A stretch of 38,004 nt of DNA from Gammaproteobacteria bacterium (GTDB taxonomy: Bacteria > Pseudomonadota > Gammaproteobacteria > Steroidobacterales > GCA-2729495), in NCBI GenBank assembly GCA_013001905.1, contig JABDLC010000039.1, positions 1 to 38,004 on the forward strand, written 5' to 3'. The translations under genes were made by a program, and so were the position numbers. The notes under the pieces are model-generated. The model was not told the origin of the DNA, did no database searches, and saw nothing but the letters and a program-made list of their open reading frames with translations. Positions 30,606 to 38,004 of the stretch are shown here, in pieces (within the stretch, counting starts at the first letter, position 1; each line of letters opens with the position of its first letter).

Positions 30606-33600
30606 ATAACATTATCGAAGCGGCAAACAGTCGCAGCCGCACTGTACTGATCGGCCTGCTGATCATCATCATTGCGGGCATTACCTCGTATCAGAATATC
30701 CCGAAGGAATCCGAACCGGAGGTGGACGTTCCGTACATCTTCGTCGAGGTATTCCTCGAGGGCGTTTCGCCCGAAGACTCCGAGCGACTGCTGGTGCGGC
30801 CGCTGGAACAGGAGCTGCAGGCAGTCGAGGGCATCAAAGAAATGCTCGGCTCCGGCTCCGAAAACCGGGCCACCGTAACACTAGAATTCGAAGCCGATGC
30901 AGACGTCAACAAGGCACTGGCCGACGTGCGCGAGAAAGTCGACCTGGCCCGGGCGAAGCTGCCCCCGTCGGCGGAAGAACCCCGCGTCATGCAGGTTAAG
31001 TTTTCCCGCTTTAATCCGATGCTCGTGATGCTGCTGGGTGGCGATGCGCCCGAACGCACGCTCAACCGGCTGGCGCGCACGCTCCGCGATGAGATCTCCG
31101 GCCTTCCCGGCGTGCTTGAGGTCAACGTGGTCGGCGTCCGCGAGGAAGTGCTTGAAGTCATTATCGACCCGTTGCTTCTGGAAAGTTACAGCCTCGCACC
31201 CAACGACGTCCTTAATTTCGTCGAAGCCAACAACCGGCTCGTTGCGGCCGGTTCCCTGCAGGGCGATCAGGGGCGCTTCGCGATTAAAGTGCCGGCTGTC
31301 ATCCAGAACCCTGAAGATGTGCTGAGCTTACCCATCAAAGTCGACGGTGATCGCGTCGTGCGCTTTCAGGATATTGCGACGGTGCGCCGCACTTTCAAAG
31401 AGCCGGAAGGCTATGCCCGCATTAACGGCCAGCCGGCCGTGGGCATTGAAGTGGTGAAACGCGGCAAATCCAACGCGCTCGAGACCATCGACAATGTAAA
31501 AGCAATCGTTAATCGCTCGGCTGAAAGCTGGCCGCCCGGCGTCAGCCTCACTTACTCCGCCGACAAGTCGTTCTACATTAAGAAGAACATGGCGGCGCTG
31601 ATGAACAACGTCATCACTGCCGTTTCACTGGTCTTTATCGTGCTGATCGGTGTGTTGGGTATACGCAATGCGCTGCTCGTGGGCGTGGCGATTCCGGGTT
31701 CGTTCTGCGCTGCGTTCTTCATTATGAACCTGACCGGCGCCACGATGAACATGGTTGTGCACTTCTCGATGATCATTGCAGTGGGCATGCTGGTGGACGG
31801 CGCTATTGTGGTGACCGAACTCGCAGACAGGCGCATGGCCGAAGGTGCGCATCGGCGGCGCGCTTATACCGAAGCCGCACAGCGCATGGCATGGCCGATC
31901 ATTGCGTCAACGGCCACGACACTGGTCGCTTTCCTGCCACTGATTATGTGGCCCGGCTTCACAGGTAAATTCCTGAAACTGATGCCGCTGACGCTCATCT
32001 ATATCCTCACCGCCTCGCTGCTGATGGCGCTGATCTTTGTGCCAACCCTGGGCTCCACCTTTGGCAAGCCGGGCCTGTTCAACGACAAGATTCGACGCGA
32101 CCTGCTGGCCGCGGAGAACGGTGATCTGGATTCGATCGGCGGCTTTACCGGCAAATACCTCGGTGTACTGAAAGCAGCGATCGCGGGCCCGACACGGACG
32201 CTGGTCATCATGACCCTGGTGCTGATCTCACTGTTTATTGCTTATTTCACAATGGGTGCCGGCGTTGAGATGTTCCCGAAAGTCGAACCGAGTACCGCCA
32301 GCGTCGACATTCGCGCGCGCGGTGATCTGTCTGTGGCGGAGAAAGACCGGTTGGTGCGCCAGGTTGAAGAACGCATCTACGGCATCGACGGGGTTCGCTT
32401 CGCCTACGTGAAAAGCGGCGACACCGGTCGCGGCGGCGCGCCGGATATGATCGGTTCAGTGCGCATCAATTTCGCCAACTGGCGCGAACGACGGCCGGCC
32501 TCTGAAATCCTTGCGGAGATTCGCGAGCGGACCGCTGACATCGGCGGCATTGTGGTTGAGACCCGCACGCGGCAGGAAGGCGAACAGGAAGGCAAGAAGG
32601 TCGATATCGAGCTGTCGTCCGTCAATGGTGAAGCGCTGCGCGATGCAGCTATCCGTTTGCGCGAAGCGCTGGAAACCATCCCCGGCGTCATTAACGCAGA
32701 AGACACCGCGCCGATGCCCGGAATCGAATGGAAGCTCAAGGTTGATCGCACGGAAGCCGCCCGGTTCGGGGCAGACGTAACTCTGGTTGGCACGGTCATT
32801 CAGCTGGTGACCAATGGCATCAAGGTCGGCGAATTCAGACCGGATGATGCGGATACCGAAATCGATATCCGCGTGCGTTTCCCGCAGGATAACCGCAGCC
32901 TTGACCAACTGAGCGAGCTGCGTGTGCCCACACAGCAGGGCAACGTGCCGATCGGCACCTTTGTAACGCGCGAAGCGGGCAATGCGACGCAGACGATCAT
33001 GCGCACGGACATGCGGCGCACCATGCTGGTGCAGTCAGACCTTGAAGACGGCTATCTGGTGCAGCCGACCATTGACGCACTGATGGCCAAAGTGCCCGCG
33101 CTGAATCTGGACCCGAGCGTGGAGATGCGCATCAAGGGCAGCGCTGCGGAACAGGAGGAAGCCATGGGCTTTCTAATGAAAGCTTTCGGGCTGGCGTTGG
33201 CACTGATGGCCATGATTCTGGTCACGCAGTTCAACAGCATTTTCCAGGCACTGCTGATACTCAGCGCCGTGGTGTTCTCCACCGGTGGCGTATTGCTGGC
33301 GCTGCTGGTTACGGGCCAGCCGTTCAGCCTGGTCAACAGCGGTATCGGCACCATTGCGCTCGCCGGCATCGTGGTGAACAACAATATTGTGCTTATCGAT
33401 ACCTACAATCAGGTGCGAAAAGAATTCCCGAACGCCCGGGAGGCCATCATGCGAGCCTGCGCTCAGCGCATGCGGCCGGTGATGCTCACAACCATCACGA
33501 CGGTGCTGGGCCTGATGCCGATGGCATTAGCGCTCAACGTGGACATCTTTAAACGCGAGTTTTACATCGGTGGCCCGGGTACCCAATGGTGGCAGCAGAT

Positions 33601-33754
33601 GGCGACCGGTATAGCCGGCGGCCTGTTGTTCGCGACCTTCCTGACGCTGCTGCTGACACCGGCGATGCTGATGCTCCAGGCCAATATCTCCGGTCACTTG
33701 CGCGCGCGGCGCGAGCGCCGCCGCGAGGGGCCGGAGCGCGCGCAGACCGCCTGA
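30602..33754 (+). CDS. RND efflux transporter permease (AcrB-like superfamily)
   Basis: This 1050-residue proton-driven pump has the normal duplicated plan of twelve helices and two large periplasmic domains. Recognisable parts are the first helix leading to FVEVFLEGVSPEDSERLLVRPLE, KVDLARAKLPP, helix 4 with AVGMLVDGAIVVTELADRRM, STATTLVAFLPL, and in the second half GIGTIALAGIVVNNNIVLID and RPVMLTTITTVLGLMPMAL. In helix 4 one of the two proton-relay aspartates of AcrB is glycine (LVDGAIV), as several other RND groups also lack it. The substrate cannot be predicted. It is translationally coupled to the adaptor and probably controlled by the PadR protein upstream. Confidence 0.93.
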   Translation: MNNIIEAANSRSRTVLIGLLIIIIAGITSYQNIPKESEPEVDVPYIFVEVFLEGVSPEDSERLLVRPLEQELQAVEGIKEMLGSGSENRATVTLEFEADADVNKALADVREKVDLARAKLPPSAEEPRVMQVKFSRFNPMLVMLLGGDAPERTLNRLARTLRDEISGLPGVLEVNVVGVREEVLEVIIDPLLLESYSLAPNDVLNFVEANNRLVAAGSLQGDQGRFAIKVPAVIQNPEDVLSLPIKVDGDRVVRFQDIATVRRTFKEPEGYARINGQPAVGIEVVKRGKSNALETIDNVKAIVNRSAESWPPGVSLTYSADKSFYIKKNMAALMNNVITAVSLVFIVLIGVLGIRNALLVGVAIPGSFCAAFFIMNLTGATMNMVVHFSMIIAVGMLVDGAIVVTELADRRMAEGAHRRRAYTEAAQRMAWPIIASTATTLVAFLPLIMWPGFTGKFLKLMPLTLIYILTASLLMALIFVPTLGSTFGKPGLFNDKIRRDLLAAENGDLDSIGGFTGKYLGVLKAAIAGPTRTLVIMTLVLISLFIAYFTMGAGVEMFPKVEPSTASVDIRARGDLSVAEKDRLVRQVEERIYGIDGVRFAYVKSGDTGRGGAPDMIGSVRINFANWRERRPASEILAEIRERTADIGGIVVETRTRQEGEQEGKKVDIELSSVNGEALRDAAIRLREALETIPGVINAEDTAPMPGIEWKLKVDRTEAARFGADVTLVGTVIQLVTNGIKVGEFRPDDADTEIDIRVRFPQDNRSLDQLSELRVPTQQGNVPIGTFVTREAGNATQTIMRTDMRRTMLVQSDLEDGYLVQPTIDALMAKVPALNLDPSVEMRIKGSAAEQEEAMGFLMKAFGLALALMAMILVTQFNSIFQALLILSAVVFSTGGVLLALLVTGQPFSLVNSGIGTIALAGIVVNNNIVLIDTYNQVRKEFPNAREAIMRACAQRMRPVMLTTITTVLGLMPMALALNVDIFKREFYIGGPGTQWWQQMATGIAGGLLFATFLTLLLTPAMLMLQANISGHLRARRERRREGPERAQTA

Positions 33755-33768
33755 GTAATCGGCCCCTT

Positions 33769-33792
33769 TAGGTCAATATCTAGGTCACTATG
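33769..33792. repeat. Imperfect 12-base tandem repeat at the transporter start
   Basis: TAGGTCAATATC is followed directly by TAGGTCACTATG: 10 of 12 bases are identical. The second copy ends in the ATG of the queuosine-precursor transporter. It could be a regulator half-site pair or a simple slippage duplication. The AGGTCA before the ATG may also act as the ribosome site. Confidence 0.5.
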
Positions 33793-34551
33793 TTCCCGGA
33801 GTCAGTGCAGGCCTTTTTCGCCACTCAGCAGGACCTGCTGTGGATCTGCACGCTGTTTCTTGACCTAGGGCTGACTGTGGTCATGTACCGGCTGTTCGGC
33901 AAGGAGGGGCTGCTGGGCTGCATCGTACTGTCGATCCTGCTGGCGAATCTGCAGGGCCCGAAGCTGACCATGATTCTCGGCTTCCAGACGACCTTGGGCG
34001 TCATTTTCTATTCGAGCATCTTCTTTGCGACCGACCTGATGAGCGAACGCTACGGGCGCGCGGAGGCTACCAAGGCGGTGCTGATCGGTTTCGGTGTCAG
34101 CTGCATCATTGTGCTGATGCTCAGTGTTGCGCTCCTGTTTGAACCGTCCACCGCACCGGAAACCGCGGCCTTCTCGCGCACCATTCAGGAATCATTCGAA
34201 AACATACTGAACTTTACGCCCCGTTTCGTGTTTGGTTCGTTGTTCGCCTATCTGCTGGCACAAAGTTTTGATGTCTGGCTGTTCCATCGCATCAAGCGCG
34301 CGACCAACGGCAAACACCTCTGGTTGCGTAATAACCTGTCGACACTGTGCTCTCAGGCCTTCGACACGCTGGTTTACAGCTTCGTTGTCTGGTGGGGAGT
34401 GGTCGAGCTGGAGACGGCTTTGCAGCTCGGTCTGGTCAAATACGGCTTCAAGGTGGCGATTGCCGCCATCGACACACCGTTTATATACTGGGCACGCAGC
34501 TGGACCCGGCATCAGGCCAAAGCGGACGAGACTGCGAAACAAGCCGCGTAG
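33790..34551 (+). CDS. Queuosine precursor transporter (YhhQ/VUT family)
   Basis: This 253-residue inner-membrane protein is related to E. coli YhhQ, which imports preQ0/preQ1 used to make the modified tRNA base queuosine. Family features are FYSSIFFATDLMSERYGRAEATKAV, NFTPRFVFGSLFAYLLAQSFDVWLF, the RNNLSTLCSQAFDTLVYSFVVW stretch and the C-terminal LVKYGFKVAIAAIDTPFIYWAR. About six to seven helices are predicted by eye. It is preceded by the RND pump gene (35 bases) and convergent with glnS (19 bases). The neighbouring tRNA synthetase gives only a loose tRNA link. No preQ1 riboswitch fits in the short leader. Confidence 0.88.
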   Translation: MFPESVQAFFATQQDLLWICTLFLDLGLTVVMYRLFGKEGLLGCIVLSILLANLQGPKLTMILGFQTTLGVIFYSSIFFATDLMSERYGRAEATKAVLIGFGVSCIIVLMLSVALLFEPSTAPETAAFSRTIQESFENILNFTPRFVFGSLFAYLLAQSFDVWLFHRIKRATNGKHLWLRNNLSTLCSQAFDTLVYSFVVWWGVVELETALQLGLVKYGFKVAIAAIDTPFIYWARSWTRHQAKADETAKQAA

Positions 34552-34570
34552 CAACGCGAGCAATGCTGTT

Positions 34571-36268
34571 TTAACCTGCGCCCAACTGCTGCTTCTCGAG
34601 CTTGGCCCAGGAATCGCGCAACGTCACAACGCGATTAAAAACCAGCTTTCCGGGCGCCGAATCCTTACTGTCGATCACGAAATACCCGGTACGCTCAAAC
34701 TGCACTGCAGCCGGCCCGGCATCGGTCAGTGAAGACTCCACGCGCGCGCCGGTCAGCACCGTGAGCGAATCAGGGTTGAGGTGCTCACGAAAATCCTTGC
34801 CGGAGCTGTCGGCATCGGGTCGCGGCACGTTGAACAGACGATCATACAAGCGCACTTCCGCTGGCACAGATTCGGTTGCCGATACCCAGTGTATAGTCCC
34901 CTTTACCTTGCGCTGATTGTCGCTGCCACTGCGAGTCTCCGGGTCGAAAGAACACAACAGCTCAATGACGTTCCCTGACTCGTCTTTGACTATCTCGTCG
35001 CAGCGGATAATGTATCCGTAACGTAAACGCACTTCGCCACCAGGGCGCAGTCGGAAGAATTTGCGCGGCGGCTCTTCCATGAAGTCGCTGCGCTCAACAT
35101 AGATTTCACGCGTCAGCGGCAGCTCCCTGTCACCCATCTCCGGCTTGGCGGGATGATTCTGAGCCGTGACCATCTCGACCTTATCGCCCGGCCAGTTGGT
35201 TAACGTGACTTTGAGCGGATCCAGCACCGCCATCACCCGCGGGGCAACTTCGCCGAGGTCCTCTCGGACTGAGTTTTCCAGCACACCCATCTGAATGATG
35301 TTCTCTTTCTTGGTGATGCCCACGCGGCGGCAGAAGTCGCGGATGGCGCCGGGGGTATAGCCGCGCCGGCGCATCCCGGCGATTGTGGGCATTCGCGGAT
35401 CATCCCAGCCCGACACGATGCCTTCATCGACCAGCGTCGCCAGCTTGCGTTTACTCGTCACGGTGTACGCAAGATTCAATCGTGAAAACTCGATCTGTCG
35501 CGGCCGGGACGTAAAATCGAGCTGTTCAATCACCCAGTCATACAACGGCCGGTGATCCTCAAACTCAAGCGTGCACAGCGAATGGGTTACACCTTCCAAC
35601 GCGTCGGAAATAGGATGCGCAAAGTCGTACATCGGGTAAATGCACCACTCATCACCGGTACGCTGATGCGTCGCTTTTCGGATTCGGTATAAAATCGGAT
35701 CGCGCAGATTGATGTTCGGTGAAGCCATGTCAATTTTGGCACGCAAACACAACTCGCCGTCCGCAAAATCACCGCGCTTCATTGCAGTGAACAAATCCAG
35801 GTTTTCTTCGACACTCCGTTCCCGGTACGGGCTTTCTTTGCCGGGCTCGGTCAGTGTTCCGCGGAACTCACGTATCTCATCCGGAGACAGGCTGTCGACA
35901 TAGGCCTTGCCTGTATGGATCAACTGCAGTGCACAATCGTAGAAGTCCTGGTAATAATCCGACGCGTGTGTCAGCCGCTCGCCCCAGTCAAACCCCAGCC
36001 AGCGCACATCCTCCATGATGGCGTCCGCGTAGGCCTGATCCTCTTTGAGCGGATTGGTGTCATCAAAACGCAGGAAACACGGGCCACCGTACTCTTCGCT
36101 GATACCGAAATTCAGGCAGATCGCCTTGGCGTGGCCGACATGCAAAAAACCATTCGGCTCGGGCGGAAACCGGGTGACGACCTGAGCACCGTCAGGCGCC
36201 GTCCGCAGCCAGCTCACAATGCGCTGGCGGATGAAATCGAGACCGGTCGATTCAGTCGAGTCTGTCAT
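34571..36268 (-). CDS. glnS: Glutaminyl-tRNA synthetase
   Basis: This 565-residue class I aminoacyl-tRNA synthetase charges tRNA-Gln. The catalytic start [21 protein letters not shown] holds the HIGH-type motif (HVGH, about residues 43-46). [12 protein letters not shown] and the KMSKS-like [10 protein letters not shown] (about 270) follow, with the C-terminal beta-barrel anticodon domains ([12 protein letters not shown]). Length is as in E. coli. Its presence, instead of the Gln amidotransferase route alone, fits a gamma- or betaproteobacterium. AGGAC lies before the ATG and a perfect TATAAT is found upstream on the minus strand. Confidence 0.97.
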   Translation of the reverse strand: MTDSTESTGLDFIRQRIVSWLRTAPDGAQVVTRFPPEPNGFLHVGHAKAICLNFGISEEYGGPCFLRFDDTNPLKEDQAYADAIMEDVRWLGFDWGERLTHASDYYQDFYDCALQLIHTGKAYVDSLSPDEIREFRGTLTEPGKESPYRERSVEENLDLFTAMKRGDFADGELCLRAKIDMASPNINLRDPILYRIRKATHQRTGDEWCIYPMYDFAHPISDALEGVTHSLCTLEFEDHRPLYDWVIEQLDFTSRPRQIEFSRLNLAYTVTSKRKLATLVDEGIVSGWDDPRMPTIAGMRRRGYTPGAIRDFCRRVGITKKENIIQMGVLENSVREDLGEVAPRVMAVLDPLKVTLTNWPGDKVEMVTAQNHPAKPEMGDRELPLTREIYVERSDFMEEPPRKFFRLRPGGEVRLRYGYIIRCDEIVKDESGNVIELLCSFDPETRSGSDNQRKVKGTIHWVSATESVPAEVRLYDRLFNVPRPDADSSGKDFREHLNPDSLTVLTGARVESSLTDAGPAAVQFERTGYFVIDSKDSAPGKLVFNRVVTLRDSWAKLEKQQLGAG

Positions 36269-36324
36269 GGTGTCCTGTAATCCGGTGGCAAAAAATTCCG
36301 CTTCACACTGAGCGAGGCGCGGGT

Positions 36325-36330
36325 ATTATA
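36325..36330 (-). promoter_or_regulatory. glnS: -10 element of the glnS promoter
   Basis: The minus strand reads TATAAT here, about 57 bases upstream of the glnS ATG, inside the gap shared with the divergent hypothetical gene. The -35 partner is poor (a TTAC lies near the right distance), so only the -10 element is supported. Confidence 0.45.
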
Positions 36331-36367
36331 GTCACAACCCCCGCCCGGTAAGGGCTGGAGGTAGTGC

Positions 36368-36395
36368 TTGATTTAAGCTGCTGATTTTACATAAT
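36368..36395 (+). promoter_or_regulatory. Sigma-70-like promoter for the small hypothetical gene
   Basis: TTGATT at 36368-36373 and CATAAT at 36390-36395 are separated by 16 bases and match the -35 and -10 consensus at 4 and 5 of 6 positions. Transcription would begin near 36402. That supports the ATG at 36442 as the start and rules out the ATG at 36394, which lies inside the -10 element. Confidence 0.45.
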
Positions 36396-36441
36396 GGCTG
36401 AGCTAGACGATGCCAATAACAACAACAATAAAGAGTGTCTC

Positions 36442-36819
36442 ATGCGTCAGATTTCCGATCGCTTTCTCGCTGCTGTCCGTCGCTGCGTCGGCCCAGACCC
36501 GGTCAAACAACGGCTGATTGATGCGTGGAGCCATGAACTGGAAGACATCGGCATAAGCGAATTGCCGCGGCCACTGCGTCGTGAGTTTAAGCAGTTGCGT
36601 GAGGCCATGAGCACCGCGCAGCCACAACCTCATGAATCAGCCGCCAGCGCATCGGTCAGAAAGATGTCAGCGCAACAGGCTGCACGTTATACGCGGCAGA
36701 TTCTGCAGTTGTCGCAGGACCTGCAACGCATCAGCGTGCAAACAGATACATTGCTTGATGCGGATGACAATGCGCAGATTGTGTTGCAGGGAATCGTTGC
36801 GCCGGATCGACTGAACTAA
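36442..36819 (+). CDS. Hypothetical protein, 125 residues, helical and soluble
   Basis: I do not recognise this protein. It is hydrophilic, has no signal or membrane segment, and looks mostly helical: QISDRFLAAVRRCVG, LIDAWSHELEDIG, LPRPLRREFKQLREAM, a polar linker (TAQPQPHESAASAS), then a second long helix AARYTRQILQLSQDLQRIS that could form a coiled coil. ATG at 36442 is preceded by AAAGAG six bases away and by a plausible promoter. An in-frame ATG at 36394 would add an odd asparagine run (NNNNN) and is not preferred. It is divergent from glnS and convergent with the FAD oxidase gene. Confidence 0.65.
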   Translation: MRQISDRFLAAVRRCVGPDPVKQRLIDAWSHELEDIGISELPRPLRREFKQLREAMSTAQPQPHESAASASVRKMSAQQAARYTRQILQLSQDLQRISVQTDTLLDADDNAQIVLQGIVAPDRLN

Positions 36820-36855
36820 CCGGTCAACGCAGTCGTCACGACCTGACTTTGCGAC

Positions 36856-38004
36856 TCAGTCATCCAGCCCCAGCGCGCCCGGGTTCATGAGACCGTTTGG
36901 ATCAAGTGATGACTTGAGCTGACGAATCAGACCCAGTGTTTCAGGTTTGCGCGTTTCCAGATAAGGATAATCCTTACCAATCTGCAGGTGACACGCACCA
37001 TTTTTCGTACAGATCTGCTGAATCCGGCCCTTGATCTCTTTCACCAGTGCCCTGCCCTCCGGGTTGTCCGGGTGAGTCGGCACGGACGGCAAAAGCTGCT
37101 CGGGGTACATTTTCTGATGATAAATCGTCTGTGAGTCGTTCCAGAGGAATGTTGGCTCGTAAATAAAAGCATTGCTGCTGAATGCCATGAGCATTCGCGT
37201 CAACTGCACACCGCGTTTATCCATGCGCTCACGGTACTCATCCACCAGGGCTTCAAAATCCGCATGGTGCTGCAGCAGCTTCGAGAACGGCACGATGCTG
37301 TGGGTAGGCTTCCAGCGCTCACCGTTGGGCCCGAGTATTGGCAGCAGGTCCATAAACGGCTCTGCGCGGAAAAACAGTGGAATCGAGTTGGCGACTTCCG
37401 CACCGTACTTCTGCGCCACCGCACGAACAGCAGCGACCTTCGCTCTCGCCTCTTCGTCAGTGACGCCCTCGCAGCTGAAGTGTGCCGAATACGAGGCATT
37501 TTTCAGGAAATTTCGCCCTGCCATGCCCATCTTGGCGAGTTGCAACAACCCGTCGATCGGGCTGCGCGCCGAGCGCATGATGGAGCGCGCTGCTTCCAGC
37601 GTGCTCGTTGATTCCATGCGCGTGAGTGCTGTTTTCTGCTGCCGCGGATCAAGACCAAAGCTGTGTGCGACGACACCCAGCGCGGCTACCTCCATCTGTG
37701 CTTTTAGCGCGCTCTCGCCATCCGGGAAACCGAATGAACACGCGGCGAAACCCTCAGGGTTTTTAATCAGCCGCATGCTGACACGCGCCTTGACTCCCAG
37801 CGCCCCGGAGTCACCTGCGAAAATACCGGTCAGGTCAGGGCCATAAAAACGGAAAAATGCGGAACTGTTGACGCCACCGCCGGAACCCGTCGACAGCAAC
37901 TCACCGTTGGCGAGCACGATATCGAAACCCGTCAGCGATTCCGCCGACAAACCGTAGGCGCCGGAACCGTAATTAACGGCATAGGACGACATACCTCCGC
38001 CCAC
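36856..38004 (-). CDS. FAD-linked oxidase, C-terminal part (5' end outside window)
   Basis: This is the C-terminal 382 residues of a VAO/GlcD-type flavoprotein; the frame runs off the right edge and the N-terminal part of the FAD domain is missing. What remains starts in the FAD-binding fold (GGGMSSYAVNYGSGAYGLSAES, then LTGFDIVLANGELLSTGSG) and continues GPDLTGIFAGDSGALGVKARVSM, as in the family. A substrate-binding cap domain follows (about 90-340) and the sequence ends with IRQLKSSLDPNGLMNPGALGLDD, the classic C-terminal motif where the chain returns to FAD. Members oxidise hydroxy acids, phenols or alcohols. Given the putative aromatic-compound genes elsewhere in the window, a phenolic substrate is conceivable, but this is only inference. 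Confidence 0.85.
   Translation of the reverse strand: MGGGMSSYAVNYGSGAYGLSAESLTGFDIVLANGELLSTGSGGGVNSSAFFRFYGPDLTGIFAGDSGALGVKARVSMRLIKNPEGFAACSFGFPDGESALKAQMEVAALGVVAHSFGLDPRQQKTALTRMESTSTLEAARSIMRSARSPIDGLLQLAKMGMAGRNFLKNASYSAHFSCEGVTDEEARAKVAAVRAVAQKYGAEVANSIPLFFRAEPFMDLLPILGPNGERWKPTHSIVPFSKLLQHHADFEALVDEYRERMDKRGVQLTRMLMAFSSNAFIYEPTFLWNDSQTIYHQKMYPEQLLPSVPTHPDNPEGRALVKEIKGRIQQICTKNGACHLQIGKDYPYLETRKPETLGLIRQLKSSLDPNGLMNPGALGLDD

Noticed and set aside
30602-33754. Broken RND pump because of glycine in place of a helix 4 aspartate
   Set aside because: Other functional RND groups also keep only one of the two aspartates; the frame is full length.
33755-33789. preQ1 riboswitch before the queuosine-precursor transporter
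   Set aside because: The 35-base leader has no stem-loop plus A-rich tail and mostly consists of the tandem repeat.
36394-36441. N-terminal extension of the 125-residue hypothetical protein
   Set aside because: Its ATG lies in a likely -10 element, has no ribosome site and adds an asparagine run.

Overview
The window looks like a chromosomal segment of an aerobic, moderately GC-rich gammaproteobacterium. The evidence is glutaminyl-tRNA synthetase, a complete cbb3 oxidase gene set next to a high-potential iron-sulfur protein (HiPIP), c-di-GMP genes, an RND efflux operon and dense packing with ATGA/TAATG overlaps. I see no IS element, CRISPR array, rRNA or tRNA. All names rest on motif recognition from memory; no database was searched.

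Layout. 1-3337 (+): the end of an NmrA-like reductase, a quinoprotein dehydrogenase and uppP. 3330-5950 (-): an APH-fold kinase and two small zinc-binding proteins, preceded by an HD-GYP protein whose metal site is damaged. 6068-19054: a metabolic block centred on a molybdenum enzyme that resembles pyrogallol-phloroglucinol transhydroxylase (large and small subunits, in an operon behind a two-domain VOC protein). With it are moeA, an MFS transporter, a second VOC protein, a luciferase-like monooxygenase, a secreted modular protein, a flavin-reductase-like protein and mobB. 19027-27221: HiPIP and ccoNOQP-orf-ccoGHIS. 27314-28597: a membrane diguanylate cyclase. 28864-33754: padR, an RND adaptor and an RND pump. 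33790-36268: a queuosine-precursor transporter and glnS. 36442-38004: a hypothetical protein and the C-terminal part of an FAD-linked oxidase that runs off the window.

The most unusual part is 6068-10892. The large subunit keeps a His...Asp-Ser arrangement whose spacing matches the active site I recall for the Pelobacter transhydroxylase. It also has an extra N-terminal region of about 125 residues that looks SCP2-like. The small subunit has lost four of the twelve cysteines that I recall holding three [4Fe-4S] clusters, so only one cluster site is clearly intact. The neighbouring VOC proteins lack most of the usual metal ligands. Together with nearby molybdenum-cofactor genes, an importer-like MFS protein and flavin-dependent enzymes, this suggests an undescribed aerobic pathway for a hydroxylated aromatic or lipophilic compound. 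The substrate is unknown.

The cbb3 block is a standard high-affinity respiration module with two departures: an unassigned two-helix membrane protein between ccoP and ccoG, and a very short FixH-like protein. The HiPIP gene, divergent from ccoN and overlapping mobB, may encode an electron carrier for the oxidase.
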